Source: Serinicoccus profundi
Lineage (GTDB): Bacteria > Actinomycetota > Actinomycetes > Actinomycetales > Dermatophilaceae
Direction: 5' to 3'
Assembly: GCF_008001015.1 (NCBI RefSeq)
Contig: NZ_CP042862.1
Span: forward strand, 558,001 to 622,000
DNA: 64,000 nt
In this document: piece after piece, positions 34,953 to 43,174 of the stretch
Numbering within the stretch: the stretch's first letter is position 1
Layout: every line of letters starts with the position of its first letter
Made by a program: the position numbers and the translations under genes
The notes under the pieces: generated by a model
The model's input: the letters and a program-made list of their open reading frames with translations, nothing else
Database searches by the model: none
What the model was told of the DNA's origin: nothing

Positions 34953-37768
34953 GGCTGCACGAGATCACGCTGCGCGACGTGCGCGGCGTCACCGAGCGCA
35001 CGGTCCGCTTCCCGGACCGCGGCGTCGTCGTGGTCGAGGGGCCCAACGAGATCGGCAAGTCGACGTTGCTGGAGGCCTTCGACCGGCTGCTGGATCTCAA
35101 GGCGACGTCCAAGAGTGCCAGGGCGCAGGCTCTGCAGCCGATCGGGCGCGACGTCGGGCCCTTCGTCGAGGCCGAGTTCACCCTCGGCGGGCAGCGGGTG
35201 CGGCTGGCCAAGCAGTGGTTGCGCGGCGCCCGCACCGAGCTCGACATCCTCGGCGACCGGCCCGAGCACCTGACCGGGTCCGCGGCGCAGGCACGCCTCG
35301 ACCAGCTCGTCGCTGGCCTCGACAGCACCCTGTGGGATGCACTGCGCCTGGCGCAGAGCGGCGACGGCACCCTCGTCCCGCTCATGTCCAGCGGCGTCCT
35401 GCAGGAGGCGCTCGACGCAGCGGCCGACGCCCACCTGCACGACGGCGGTGGTGAGCGCGTGCTGGAGCTCGTCGAGGAGGAGTTCCTGCGCTACTTCACC
35501 GCTCGCACGGCCCGACCCACCGGTGACTACCGTCTCGCCATCGAGGCCTACCACGCGGCCCAGGCGGACGTCGCCGAGGCGCACCGCCGACTCGTCGAGG
35601 CGGAGGAGCTGCTGGCGCGGCAGGAGCGCGCGCGCCAGGCTGCCGAGCACGCGCACGATCAGGTCGGTGGTCGGGAGGGCGCACTCCGGGGCGCCGAGGA
35701 GGCGGCGGACGCGGTCGCGGAGATCGTGACGGCCCACGAGCGGGCCGCCGACCGGCTCCGGGAGGCGCGCACGCTGGCCCGGGCGGCCGAGCAGGCCCTC
35801 CGGCTGCGACGGGAGCGTGTTGACGCCGTGGCGCGGCTGGCTGCGGTGGTGGCCGAGCACGAGGAGCAGCTGGCCGGCCTGGCGGGCACGGGGGCCTCGG
35901 TGAAGGCCGAGCTCGCGCAGGCCCAGGAATCCCTCGTCGCCGCCGAGTCGGCGGTGGAGGTGGCCGAGACGACCCTCGAGCACGCTCGCGCGCGGCGGGA
36001 GGTGGGCGAGCGGCGTGCGGAGCTCGACGAGCTCGAGCGCGCAGTGGCGAGCCTGCGTGGGCTGGCCGCGCAGGTGCAGCGGGAGAGGCGGGCTCTGCCG
36101 GGGTCGCCGGTGAGTGAGGCGCAACGGCGCGCGGTCGAACGGCTCGCCCAGGAGGTGGCCGTGCTGGAGGCCCGGCACGAGAGCGCCAGTGCGAGGGTGT
36201 CGGTCGAGTCCCTGGGGGCCGAGGTGCGCCTCAGCTCGGTGGAGGGCGACGGTCCTGAGGTGCTCACGCGCGACGAGACCCGTGAGCTGGCCGCGACCGA
36301 CGACCTCGAGGTCGTCGTGCCGGGCGCCGTGCGTGTCGTCGTGCGCTCCCCCGACGGGGCGCGCCGGCGCGCCGAGCTCGGGACGGCGCGGGAGGCGCTG
36401 ACGACCGCGCTGGAACGGCTGGGTTGCGAGGACGTGCGGCAGGTCGAGGAGGCCTCGGCACGGACTGCCGAGGCGACCGGGCGACTGCAGGAGGCCGAGC
36501 GCGACCTGAGTGCGATGCTGGCCGCTCACGGCATCACCGGGCGCGACCAGCAGGAGGCGCTCTCCTCCGGAGACATCCCGCCCCGGCTCCAGGAGCGCGT
36601 CGACGCCTGCCGTCGGCGGGTGGCAGGTCTCGAGGACGACCTGCGGCGTGATCCGACCTCGCCTGTGGCCGACCTCCCGGGAGCCGCAGGACAGGGGGGA
36701 GCGGCGATGCACGCGGGTCAGCAGGCGACCTCAGACCTTCGTGCCGACGACTCCGGCCGGGACGACGAGCTGGTCGTCACCGAGGCTGCCGCCTGCGCCG
36801 CGGAGGCTGAGCAGACCGCAGGGGAGCGGCTGCGCGCGGCGCGGGAGGCCCGCCGGGCCGCGTCGAGCGCGTGGTCCACGTCGCGAGACCGGGCCAGGGA
36901 GGTCATGGCAGCGTTGGACCGGCTGCACGGGCAGCTGGAGAGCGAGCGCGAGCGCCTGGCTCAGGACGAGGCCGACCTCCTCCGCGAGCGCTCGGACCAC
37001 ACCGACGACGCCCTGTCCGACGACGCCCGTCGCCTGGGCGAGGAGCTCGCGGTCGCCGAGCACGCAGCAACCGAGGCCGAAGACGCGCTGCGCACGGCCG
37101 ACGTCCAGGGGCTCACCACCCGCGTGCGGGAGGGGCAGAGCGCCCTGGCCGCCGCACGCCGAGACCACGAGCGCGCCCGCGAGCTGCTGCATACCCTCAC
37201 CGGGCAGGTCGAGCTCGCCGCGAGCGAAGGTCGCCAGGAGCTCTACGCCCTCGCCGAGGCGGCGCTGGATGACGCGGAGCGGCGCCTCGCCGGCCTGGAC
37301 CGGCGGGCGCGAGCCGTGCGCCACCTGCGGGGAGCGCTCCACGAGCACCGCGAGTCGGCGCACCGCGCCTACGTCCGGCCGTTCACGGCGGCCCTGGAGC
37401 GGTTGGGCCGCCAGGTCTACGGCCCGTCCTTCGCCGTCACCATCGACGAGCAGCTGAGTGTGCGGGCCCGGACCCTCGACGGGGTGACCGTGCCCTTCGA
37501 GGAGCTCTCTGGCGGCGCCAAGGAGCAACTCGGCATCCTCGCGCGCATCGCGGTGGCCCACCTCGTCGACCCTGCTCAGGGGGTGCCGGTCGTCATCGAC
37601 GACGCGCTGGGCTATTCCGACCCGCAGCGGCTAGAGCAGATGGGTCGGATCTTCGCCGACGGCGCGGCCGGCGAGGACGGTGACGTGCAGGTCATCCTGC
37701 TCACCTGCACCCCGGACCGCTACGCCACGATCCCCGGTGCCCACACCGTGCGGCTCCAGGCGTCCTGA
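34949..37768 (+). CDS. SMC-like ATPase of the YhaN/SbcC (Rad50-like) family
   Basis: A 939-residue protein with an N-terminal ATPase lobe (Walker A VEGPNEIGKSTLLEAF near residue 33), a long coiled-coil-rich middle (about 200-840, very rich in Ala, Glu, Arg), and a C-terminal lobe with signature FEELSGGAKEQLGILARIA and Walker B VPVVIDDALGYSDPQRL. Asp-Asp at Walker B and the GPNEIGKST loop match YhaN rather than SbcC. I see no CxxC zinc hook in the coiled coil. It probably forms a nuclease/ATPase complex with the upstream protein in double-strand-break or end processing. The two genes overlap by 4 nt. Confidence 0.9.
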   Translation: MRLHEITLRDVRGVTERTVRFPDRGVVVVEGPNEIGKSTLLEAFDRLLDLKATSKSARAQALQPIGRDVGPFVEAEFTLGGQRVRLAKQWLRGARTELDILGDRPEHLTGSAAQARLDQLVAGLDSTLWDALRLAQSGDGTLVPLMSSGVLQEALDAAADAHLHDGGGERVLELVEEEFLRYFTARTARPTGDYRLAIEAYHAAQADVAEAHRRLVEAEELLARQERARQAAEHAHDQVGGREGALRGAEEAADAVAEIVTAHERAADRLREARTLARAAEQALRLRRERVDAVARLAAVVAEHEEQLAGLAGTGASVKAELAQAQESLVAAESAVEVAETTLEHARARREVGERRAELDELERAVASLRGLAAQVQRERRALPGSPVSEAQRRAVERLAQEVAVLEARHESASARVSVESLGAEVRLSSVEGDGPEVLTRDETRELAATDDLEVVVPGAVRVVVRSPDGARRRAELGTAREALTTALERLGCEDVRQVEEASARTAEATGRLQEAERDLSAMLAAHGITGRDQQEALSSGDIPPRLQERVDACRRRVAGLEDDLRRDPTSPVADLPGAAGQGGAAMHAGQQATSDLRADDSGRDDELVVTEAAACAAEAEQTAGERLRAAREARRAASSAWSTSRDRAREVMAALDRLHGQLESERERLAQDEADLLRERSDHTDDALSDDARRLGEELAVAEHAATEAEDALRTADVQGLTTRVREGQSALAAARRDHERARELLHTLTGQVELAASEGRQELYALAEAALDDAERRLAGLDRRARAVRHLRGALHEHRESAHRAYVRPFTAALERLGRQVYGPSFAVTIDEQLSVRARTLDGVTVPFEELSGGAKEQLGILARIAVAHLVDPAQGVPVVIDDALGYSDPQRLEQMGRIFADGAAGEDGDVQVILLTCTPDRYATIPGAHTVRLQAS

Positions 37769-37811
37769 CGAGGCAGGCCCTGCGGGACCCGCGCCCTGAG
37801 CGGCACCAGCC

Positions 37812-38279
37812 TCAGTCGGCGACGCGGGTGGTGGGCTCGTGGGCGACGGGGAAGTTCACCGACGCGGCGATGAAGCAGGCGCCCGCGGCCTCCGCGTGCA
37901 GCTGCGGCACGAGGTCCACGTGCGCGGCGTCCGCCACCGTCACCGTCGGACGGAGCAGCACCCGGGTGAAGTGGCCGCCGAGGCCGGCCTGCTCCATGGT
38001 GCCGACCGGGCTGTCCTCGTAGCCCACGACGGTGACGCCGTGCGTCACGGCGACGTGGAGGAAGGAGAGCAGGTGGCACTCGCTCAACGCGGCCACGAGC
38101 AGCACCTCGGGGTTCCAGCGTGCGCGGTCGCCGTGGAAGGCGCGGTCGGCGGACAGCTCCAGCTCGGGCCGTCCGGCGCTGCGCGCGAGCACGCTGCGGT
38201 CGTAGTCGCGGTAGCCGGACGTCCCCGTGCCGCGGTCGCCGGTCCAGGTGAGCTCCAGCTCGTAGGTGTGCGTGGCCAT
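37812..38279 (-). CDS. OsmC/Ohr family protein
   Basis: A 155-residue peroxiredoxin-like protein. The two OsmC cysteines are visible in ECHLLSFLHVAV and GACFIAASVNFPV, with the expected ADRAFHGDRARWNPEVLLVA lead-in. OsmC proteins reduce organic peroxides. ATG 38279 was chosen because the domain (THTYELELTWTG) starts there; the much longer upstream frame is antisense to the SRPBCC gene. Confidence 0.92.
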   Translation of the reverse strand: MATHTYELELTWTGDRGTGTSGYRDYDRSVLARSAGRPELELSADRAFHGDRARWNPEVLLVAALSECHLLSFLHVAVTHGVTVVGYEDSPVGTMEQAGLGGHFTRVLLRPTVTVADAAHVDLVPQLHAEAAGACFIAASVNFPVAHEPTTRVAD

Positions 38280-38353
38280 GCGTCCAGCGTGGCACGCGGG
38301 CGAGGTGAGCGACGGCATACCCGTCTCGGGTCGCGCTACGCGGCAGCCCTCGT

Positions 38354-38359
38354 TAGCGT
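38354..38359 (+). promoter_or_regulatory. -10 element of the SRPBCC gene promoter
   Basis: TAGCGT ends 7 nt before ATG 38367. The GGAGG at 38361-38365 lies too near the ATG to be an ordinary ribosome site. Confidence 0.45.
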
Positions 38360-38366
38360 CGGAGGT

Positions 38367-38831
38367 ATGACAGAGCAGACGAGCATCAGTGTCACCCGCA
38401 CCATCGATGCGTCCGCGAAGGACGTCTTCGAGGTGTTGTCCCTCCCGGAGAACCACGTCGCGATCGACGGCTCGGGCTTCGTCCAGTCCGTCGACCACGG
38501 TGACCGGATCACCGAGACCGGCCAGAAGTTCACGATGAACATGACCGGCGACCACATGGGCGGCGACTACCAGACCGACAACCACGTCACCGGCTATGAC
38601 AAGGACCACCTCCTCGCGTGGCAGACCGCCCCCGCGGGCACCCAGCCCCCCGGCTGGGAGTGGGTCTGGGAGCTCACCCCGCAGGGCCCCGACAGCACCG
38701 AGGTCCGGCTGACCTACGACTGGGCCAAGGTCACCGACCAGGCCCTGCTCAAGAAGGTCAGCTTCCCCCTGGTGAAGGAGTCCCAGCTGGAGGACAGCCT
38801 CAACAACCTCGCCGCGGCCAGCAACAGCTGA
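38367..38831 (+). CDS. SRPBCC superfamily protein (polyketide cyclase/START-like)
   Basis: A 154-residue START-like protein: ISVTRTIDASAKDVFEVLSL at the N-terminus, a beta-sheet core (ITETGQKFTMNMTG, YDKDHLLAWQTAP), TEVRLTYDWAKVTD, and a C-terminal helix (ESQLEDSLNNLAAA). The fold binds hydrophobic ligands; no function is assigned. It is a monocistronic gene, divergent from OsmC and ended by a strong hairpin. Confidence 0.88.
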   Translation: MTEQTSISVTRTIDASAKDVFEVLSLPENHVAIDGSGFVQSVDHGDRITETGQKFTMNMTGDHMGGDYQTDNHVTGYDKDHLLAWQTAPAGTQPPGWEWVWELTPQGPDSTEVRLTYDWAKVTDQALLKKVSFPLVKESQLEDSLNNLAAASNS

Positions 38832-38847
38832 CCCTCACGCGACCGAC

Positions 38848-38879
38848 CGCCCGCCGGACCCCTCGGGGTGTGGCGGGCG
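38848..38879 (+). terminator. Terminator after the SRPBCC gene
   Basis: 8-bp arms CGCCCGCC and GGCGGGCG, with an inner CCCC/GGGG pairing. Confidence 0.65.
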
Positions 38880-38964
38880 TCGCCGTTCGAGAGCATCACC
38901 AGACCCGTCCGCCCCTCCCCGCACGTGAGAGGATGGGCCGGGTCCGGCGCTCTGGCGTCGGCAC

Positions 38965-39037
38965 GCCCTCGTAGCTCAGGGGATAGAGCACCGCTCTCCT
39001 AAAGCGGGTGTCGCAGGTTCGAATCCTGCCGGGGGCA
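38965..39037 (+). tRNA. tRNA-Arg (anticodon CCT)
   Basis: A 73-nt cloverleaf: acceptor GCCCTCG/CGGGGGC, D-arm GCTC...GAGC, anticodon stem CCGCT/AGCGG with loop CT-CCT-AA (anticodon 38998-39000), and T-arm GCAGG-TTCGAAT-CCTGC. The 3' CCA is not encoded. It decodes AGG. Accessory-looking genes follow, but no repeat of the tRNA 3' end or integrase gene was found nearby. Confidence 0.97.
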
Positions 39038-39149
39038 CAGTGCGGTCGACCGCCTCGGGCAGAGCGAGGCCCAGCACGTTCGATGGCCTGCCCGGACCCC
39101 TGCGCCGAGTTCTGGCCGACATCCGGGAGCGATCGGCTGGATGGGGCGC

Positions 39150-39155
39150 TACCCT
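39150..39155 (+). promoter_or_regulatory. -10 element of the HEAT-repeat gene
   Basis: TACCCT ends 6 nt before ATG 39162, which decides that start over the in-frame ATG 39141. Confidence 0.45.
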
Positions 39156-39161
39156 GGCACG

Positions 39162-39716
39162 ATGGATGGCTCGGGGCGGGCAAGCGGTGACACCGGAGGC
39201 GTTGAGCAGCACCCCGTGGACAGCCGAGGACGGCCCGACCTGCGCACCTTCCACCGGTCAGCAGAGTTCTACGCGCAACTGCATCTCGAGGGCGTCGAGG
39301 AGTTCGACTTCCACAAGCGGGTGGAAGGCCAGTGGGGGCTCATCGCCCGGGGGAAGGATGCCGTCGCCCATCTGGTCAACCTGCTCCACCATCCGGACCC
39401 CGAAGCGCGCGCTGACGGCGCCGCCGGCCTGGCACAGATCGGTGAGACGGACCCCGCAGTCCAGTCCACCCTCATCGCCACCCTGGAACACGCAGCCACC
39501 CACGAGGAACGCGACACGCTGCTGCAAGCCCTGGGTCAGATGCGAAGTAGGGCCGCCCTTCCGGCCATCGCGAGGCTGATTCGTTCCGACGCCACAGACG
39601 GTGATACCCAGGCCATGGCCATCGAGGCTCTGGGCAAGATCGCGAGGAAGGGGTTCGACAAGCGCCCCGGTCCTCGTGCCGCAGCTCTGGAGTACCTCGC
39701 CCGCTCCGGCGCGTGA
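39162..39716 (+). CDS. HEAT-repeat (PBS-lyase-like) protein
   Basis: A 184-residue all-helical protein. From about residue 70 it shows HEAT-like repeats: AVAHLVNLLHHPDPEARADG, then AAGLAQIGETDPAVQSTLIA, LLQALGQMRSRAALPAIARL and MAIEALGKIARKG. Such repeats form protein-interaction scaffolds; the function is unknown. It sits just after tRNA-Arg and has a slightly less GC-biased third position than neighbours, which could reflect acquisition. Confidence 0.75.
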   Translation: MDGSGRASGDTGGVEQHPVDSRGRPDLRTFHRSAEFYAQLHLEGVEEFDFHKRVEGQWGLIARGKDAVAHLVNLLHHPDPEARADGAAGLAQIGETDPAVQSTLIATLEHAATHEERDTLLQALGQMRSRAALPAIARLIRSDATDGDTQAMAIEALGKIARKGFDKRPGPRAAALEYLARSGA

Positions 39717-39924
39717 GCGTCGATCGAGGGCCCATCCTGGGGCCGGAGCACCCTCGAGCAGGCGTCGCCGCCCGGCTCACCTCAGGGGGGCCGAAGGTGC
39801 GCGAGTGCACCGGTTGTGCTGCCAGAAGGGGCCGGCGCGCGGCATACTCGCTGCAGTCGCGCATGTCCACTCAGCGTCCTCCGGTCACGGACCCCGAGTG
39901 CTGGCACCTGCAGAGGAGGGTGTG

Positions 39925-40251
39925 GTGAAGAGACGTCGGTGGGGGCTGGTGATCCTGGTTCTGCTCGGCGGGAGCCTCGGCGCCTGCGACCGGGAGGAAG
40001 GGCAGGACTTCACCCTCCTGACGCACTGCGGCATCGACGAGCTGACGTTCGAGGGGGAGTGGTATGAGCGCGTCGGCGGCTCTCTCGACGACGGTTCCGG
40101 CAACCCTCCGGAAGGCTGGGACAACCCGGAGCAGGAGGGCACCATCACCCGTGTCGACGATGCGACCCTCGTCTTCACCGACCAGGCCGGCCACCGCGAG
40201 CAGTTCAGCCTCCGCGCCGGGGCCACCGACGCGAAGGACGGCTGCGACTGA
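39925..40251 (+). CDS. Small putative lipoprotein
   Basis: A 108-residue predicted lipoprotein: KRRRWGLVILVLLGGSLGAC with lipidated Cys21, then a compact domain (FTLLTHCGIDELTFEGEWYE ... ITRVDDATLVFTDQAGHREQ) ending GATDAKDGCD. The cysteines in THCGI and at the C-terminus could form a disulfide. GTG 39925 was chosen because AGGAGG ends 5 nt upstream; GTG 39922 is too near. The upstream 200 nt (39717-39924) hold no gene. The 3' end is duplicated downstream (see repeat). Confidence 0.75.
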   Translation: MKRRRWGLVILVLLGGSLGACDREEGQDFTLLTHCGIDELTFEGEWYERVGGSLDDGSGNPPEGWDNPEQEGTITRVDDATLVFTDQAGHREQFSLRAGATDAKDGCD

Positions 40252-40316
40252 GGGGCGCCGACGCAGAGGACGGTTGCGACTGAGCGCGGCCGACGCGAAG
40301 GACGGCTGGTGGCTGA
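40226..40316. repeat. Three 32-bp-period repeats of the lipoprotein gene 3' end
   Basis: CCGACGCGAAGGACGGCTGC-type units start at 40226, 40258 and 40290. The first two each end in GCGACTGAG; the first contains the real stop codon. The third diverges at its end and merges into the palindromic terminator. Confidence 0.8.
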
Positions 40317-40336
40317 GGGCCCTCAGCCACCAGCCG
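40303..40336. terminator. 34-bp perfect palindrome, bidirectional terminator
   Basis: CGGCTGGTGGCTGAGGG is followed without any spacer by its exact reverse complement. It lies between the convergent lipoprotein and SIS genes. Confidence 0.8.
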
Positions 40337-40363
40337 AGGCTTCGAAGACGAGGGCTGCCTGGC

Positions 40364-41245
40364 TCAGACCCCGTCGAGGACGACGGCGCGGGTGAGGTGA
40401 CGGGGGCGGTCGGCGTCGAGCCCGCGACGCTCGGCGAGCGCGACGGCGAGGCGTTGGGCGACGACGAGCCCGGCGAGCGGATCCAGGTCGTGGTGCACCC
40501 AGGTCGCGCCGGTCGCCGCCACCTCGCCCTCCAGGTCGTCGGGACCTGCCCCGAGCGACCACACGAGGCGTCCGGGCTGGGCGATGGCGATCGGTCCGTG
40601 GCGGTAATCCATCGCCGGGTAGGACTCGGCCCAGAACTGCGCGGCCTCCCGCGTCTTCAGCGCCGCCTCGTGCGCCAGCCCGATGGTCCACCCGGACCCC
40701 AGGAAGGTCACCTGGTCGGCGTCGAGATAGGGCTGCAGGTCCACCTCGAGAGCGCGGGACGCGTCCCGAGCCGCCTCGACGAGGGATTCGCCCAGGTGGG
40801 CCCGGAGCAGAGCCAGGGTCGAGGTCGCGAAGCGGGTCTGGACCACCGAGCGTTCGTCGGCGAAGGGCAGCACGACCCCCTCGTCGGCCGCAGCCAGGGC
40901 GGGGCCGTCGGGTGCCGCGGTGATGACCGTCCGCGGGGTGCCCTCGAAGGCCTCCAGGAGTCGCACCACCTCCGTCGTGGTCCCCGACCGGGTGATGGCG
41001 ACGACGCGGTCGAACTCACGGTGCGGCGGTACCTCGGAGGCGGTGAACGCCTCCGTGCGGCCCTGGCCGGCGACCTGTCGGAGCGCGGCATACGCCATGG
41101 CCATGAACCACGACGTCCCGCAGCCGACGACGGCGACCGTCTCGCCGGCCTGGGGGAGCCCAGGGCCTCCGGCGCTGCCGATCTCCGCCGCGCGGGACCA
41201 GCACGCGGGCTGGCTCTCGATCTCCTCGTGCACGTAGGTGCTCAT
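40364..41245 (-). CDS. SIS domain sugar-phosphate isomerase/deaminase-like protein (AgaS/GlmS-like)
   Basis: A 293-residue protein with two SIS modules: GCGTSWFMAMAYAALRQVAG with ITRSGTTTEVVRLLEAF, and FLGSGWTIGLAHEAALKTRE with ESYPAMDYRHGPIAIAQPG. The layout (double SIS, no glutaminase domain) resembles AgaS or the isomerase half of GlmS, suggesting an amino-sugar phosphate substrate. It starts inside the stop of the Gfo/Idh/MocA gene (4-nt overlap), so the two are co-translated. Regulation by the nearby DeoR protein is likely. Confidence 0.85.
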   Translation of the reverse strand: MSTYVHEEIESQPACWSRAAEIGSAGGPGLPQAGETVAVVGCGTSWFMAMAYAALRQVAGQGRTEAFTASEVPPHREFDRVVAITRSGTTTEVVRLLEAFEGTPRTVITAAPDGPALAAADEGVVLPFADERSVVQTRFATSTLALLRAHLGESLVEAARDASRALEVDLQPYLDADQVTFLGSGWTIGLAHEAALKTREAAQFWAESYPAMDYRHGPIAIAQPGRLVWSLGAGPDDLEGEVAATGATWVHHDLDPLAGLVVAQRLAVALAERRGLDADRPRHLTRAVVLDGV

Positions 41246-42252
41246 CGGGCCACCTGCTGTCCCAGGCCGGACCAGGCGAGCGGCTCGCCGAGGCCGGCGG
41301 GGACCGGCGGGACCACGACCGGTCGTCCGCCGTCGCGCAGCGACTCAGTGGCGGCACATCCGGCCGCCACGGCCTGGCGGGCGGCGAGCGGTGAGGTCAG
41401 GGTCGGGGCCCCGGTGGTGACGTGCTGGACGAACTCCGCGAGCAGCCGGGGGTCGGCACCACCGTGCCCGCCTGTCTCCTCCGGCACCGTCACGGTGAGG
41501 TCGGCGTCGTCCCGGTAGCCGCTGCGACGCGAGTTCCACGCCTTGATCTGGGCGCCGGCGGAGTCGCCGAAGTTCTCCAGCCGGCCGTGGGTGCCGATGA
41601 CGGTGTAGTTGCGCCAGTAGTCGGGGCTGAAGTGGCACTGCTGGTAGGAGGCCAGCACCCCGTTGTCGAGCTCCATCGTCATCATCGAGATGTCCTCGAC
41701 GTCGACCGTGTCGTTGAGCCCGGTCAGGGTGTGCGGCGGCCACCGGCTCGGGTCGAACCACTCCATCATCGTGGCGTCCCCCTGGCCGCCGCGGTCGGTG
41801 ATATCTCCGTAGACGGCCAGCGTCCCGAGCGCGCTGGTGCGAGCGGTATACCCCCCGGCCAGCCAGTGGATGACGTCGATGTCGTGCGCCCCCTTCTGCA
41901 GCAGCAGGCTCGTGGTGCGTCGACGGTCGGCGTGCCAGTCCTTGAAGGAGAAGTCGCCGCCGTGGCCGACGAAGTGGCGGCACCAGACGGCCTTCACCTC
42001 ACCGATCGCGCCCTGGTGGATGAGGTCCCGCATCGCGGTGATGACCGGCATGTGCCGCATGTTGTGGCCGACGTAGACCGGCGTGCCCGAGTCGTGGGCG
42101 GCCTGCAGGACGCGGTCGCACCCGGCGGTCGTGATCGCCAGCGGCTTGTCGACGAAGACGGGTATGCCTGCCCCGAGGAAGTCCACCGCGAGCGCCTCGT
42201 GCGTGTCGTCCGGGGTCGTGAGCACCAGGCCGATCCGAAGTGATGTCGTCAT
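41242..42252 (-). CDS. Gfo/Idh/MocA oxidoreductase lacking the N-terminal NAD-binding region
   Basis: A 336-residue sugar/inositol dehydrogenase homologue. It opens MTTSLRIGLV, the normal first beta strand, but jumps at once to LTTPDDTHEALAVDFLGAGI and VFVDKPLAIT. In intact members these are separated by about 60-70 residues containing the GxGxxG Rossmann loop and the acidic cofactor residue. The rest (VYVGHNMRHMPVI, the C-terminal alpha/beta domain with KGAHDIDVIHWLAGG) is complete. It looks like an in-frame internal deletion, so NAD(P) binding is probably lost. It overlaps the SIS gene by 4 nt and is divergent from the DeoR gene. Confidence 0.85.
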   Translation of the reverse strand: MTTSLRIGLVLTTPDDTHEALAVDFLGAGIPVFVDKPLAITTAGCDRVLQAAHDSGTPVYVGHNMRHMPVITAMRDLIHQGAIGEVKAVWCRHFVGHGGDFSFKDWHADRRRTTSLLLQKGAHDIDVIHWLAGGYTARTSALGTLAVYGDITDRGGQGDATMMEWFDPSRWPPHTLTGLNDTVDVEDISMMTMELDNGVLASYQQCHFSPDYWRNYTVIGTHGRLENFGDSAGAQIKAWNSRRSGYRDDADLTVTVPEETGGHGGADPRLLAEFVQHVTTGAPTLTSPLAARQAVAAGCAATESLRDGGRPVVVPPVPAGLGEPLAWSGLGQQVAR

Positions 42253-42305
42253 GGGGAGTCCTCTTCCTCGGCGCGGTGGGCCCGCGCGGTGTCGGTGATC
42301 GGTTT

Positions 42306-42349
42306 TGTGTATTTTGGCGGAATGAAGTGCATGCGGATGTGTGTTTTGG
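42306..42349. promoter_or_regulatory. Probable DeoR operator: two in-phase TGTGTNTTTTGG repeats
   Basis: TGTGTATTTTGG (42306-42317) and TGTGTGTTTTGG (42338-42349) match at 11 of 12 bases, 32 bp apart (about three helical turns), in an unusually AT-rich gap between the Gfo/SIS operon and the DeoR gene. Confidence 0.5.
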
Positions 42350-42380
42350 TGGGCTGGTCGACGCTGGCCGGAGGTGGCGC

Positions 42381-43166
42381 ATGTCCCGGCACCAGCGCCT
42401 GAACGAGATCCTCGCGATGCTCTCGACCGAGGGCCGCCTCGACGTGGAGCAGGCCGCCGAGGCGCTCGGCGTCTCCACCGCGACGGTGCGCCGCGACTTC
42501 GACCACCTGGCCCAGCAGCAGCTCATCACCCGGACGCACGGCGGAGCGGTGTCCACGAGCAGCTCCTACGACCTGCCGCTGCAGTACAAGATCGCCCGTC
42601 AGGCCAAGGAGAAGCAGCGCATCGCGGCGATGGCGGCGGCCATGGTGCGGCCGGGTGACACCGTGGCGCTCAACGGTGGCACGACGACCAACGAGGTGGC
42701 GCGGGCCATCGCCAGCCGCGCCGACCTGGCGCAGGGCGGCACACCGGCGGTGACGGTCGTCACCAACGCCCTCAACATCGCCACCGAGCTGGCCGTCCGG
42801 CCGCACGTCAAGATCGTCGTCATCGGCGGGACGGTGCGCCCGCAGTCCTACGAGGTCTTCGGCCCGCTCGCCATGCCCCTCATCGGCCAGCTCAACGTCG
42901 ACATCGCCTTCCTCGGGGTCGACGCGGTCAGCGCCCGGCACGGCGCGTCCGCCCACAACGAGGGGGAGGCCAGCACCAACCGCGCCCTGGCGGCCCAGGC
43001 CTCGAAGGTCGTCGTCGTGGCGGACGCCACCAAGGTCGGGCAGCGGGCGTTCGCCCGCATCTGCGGCGCCGATGAGGTCGACACCCTCGTGACCGACGCC
43101 GCACCGCAGGAGCAGGAGCTGCGCGGCTTCGAGGAGGGCGGGGTCGAGGTCGCCGTCGCTGGCTGA
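42381..43166 (+). CDS. DeoR-family transcriptional regulator
   Basis: A 261-residue sugar-responsive repressor. The N-terminal HTH (SRHQRLNEILAMLSTEGRLD, VEQAAEALGVSTATVRRDFD, then THGGAV) is followed by the DeoR C-terminal sugar-phosphate sensor domain (ALNGGTTTNEVARAIAS, VVTNALNIATELAVRP, FLGVDAVSARHGAS, ATKVGQRAFARICG). GGAGG precedes ATG 42381. It probably controls the divergent Gfo/SIS operon and itself through the two repeats upstream; the inducer is likely a phosphorylated sugar. Confidence 0.92.
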   Translation: MSRHQRLNEILAMLSTEGRLDVEQAAEALGVSTATVRRDFDHLAQQQLITRTHGGAVSTSSSYDLPLQYKIARQAKEKQRIAAMAAAMVRPGDTVALNGGTTTNEVARAIASRADLAQGGTPAVTVVTNALNIATELAVRPHVKIVVIGGTVRPQSYEVFGPLAMPLIGQLNVDIAFLGVDAVSARHGASAHNEGEASTNRALAAQASKVVVVADATKVGQRAFARICGADEVDTLVTDAAPQEQELRGFEEGGVEVAVAG

Positions 43167-43174
43167 CGCGGCGC

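Noticed and set aside
34949-37768. Zinc hook in the SbcC-like protein
   Set aside because: No CxxC motif exists in the coiled-coil region.
37812-38609. 265-residue extended OsmC protein
   Set aside because: The extra N-terminus is antisense to the SRPBCC gene and lacks the family pattern; the domain begins at ATG 38279.
38965-39161. Integration site (attL/attR) at tRNA-Arg
   Set aside because: I searched downstream for a copy of the tRNA 3' end and for an integrase gene and found neither.
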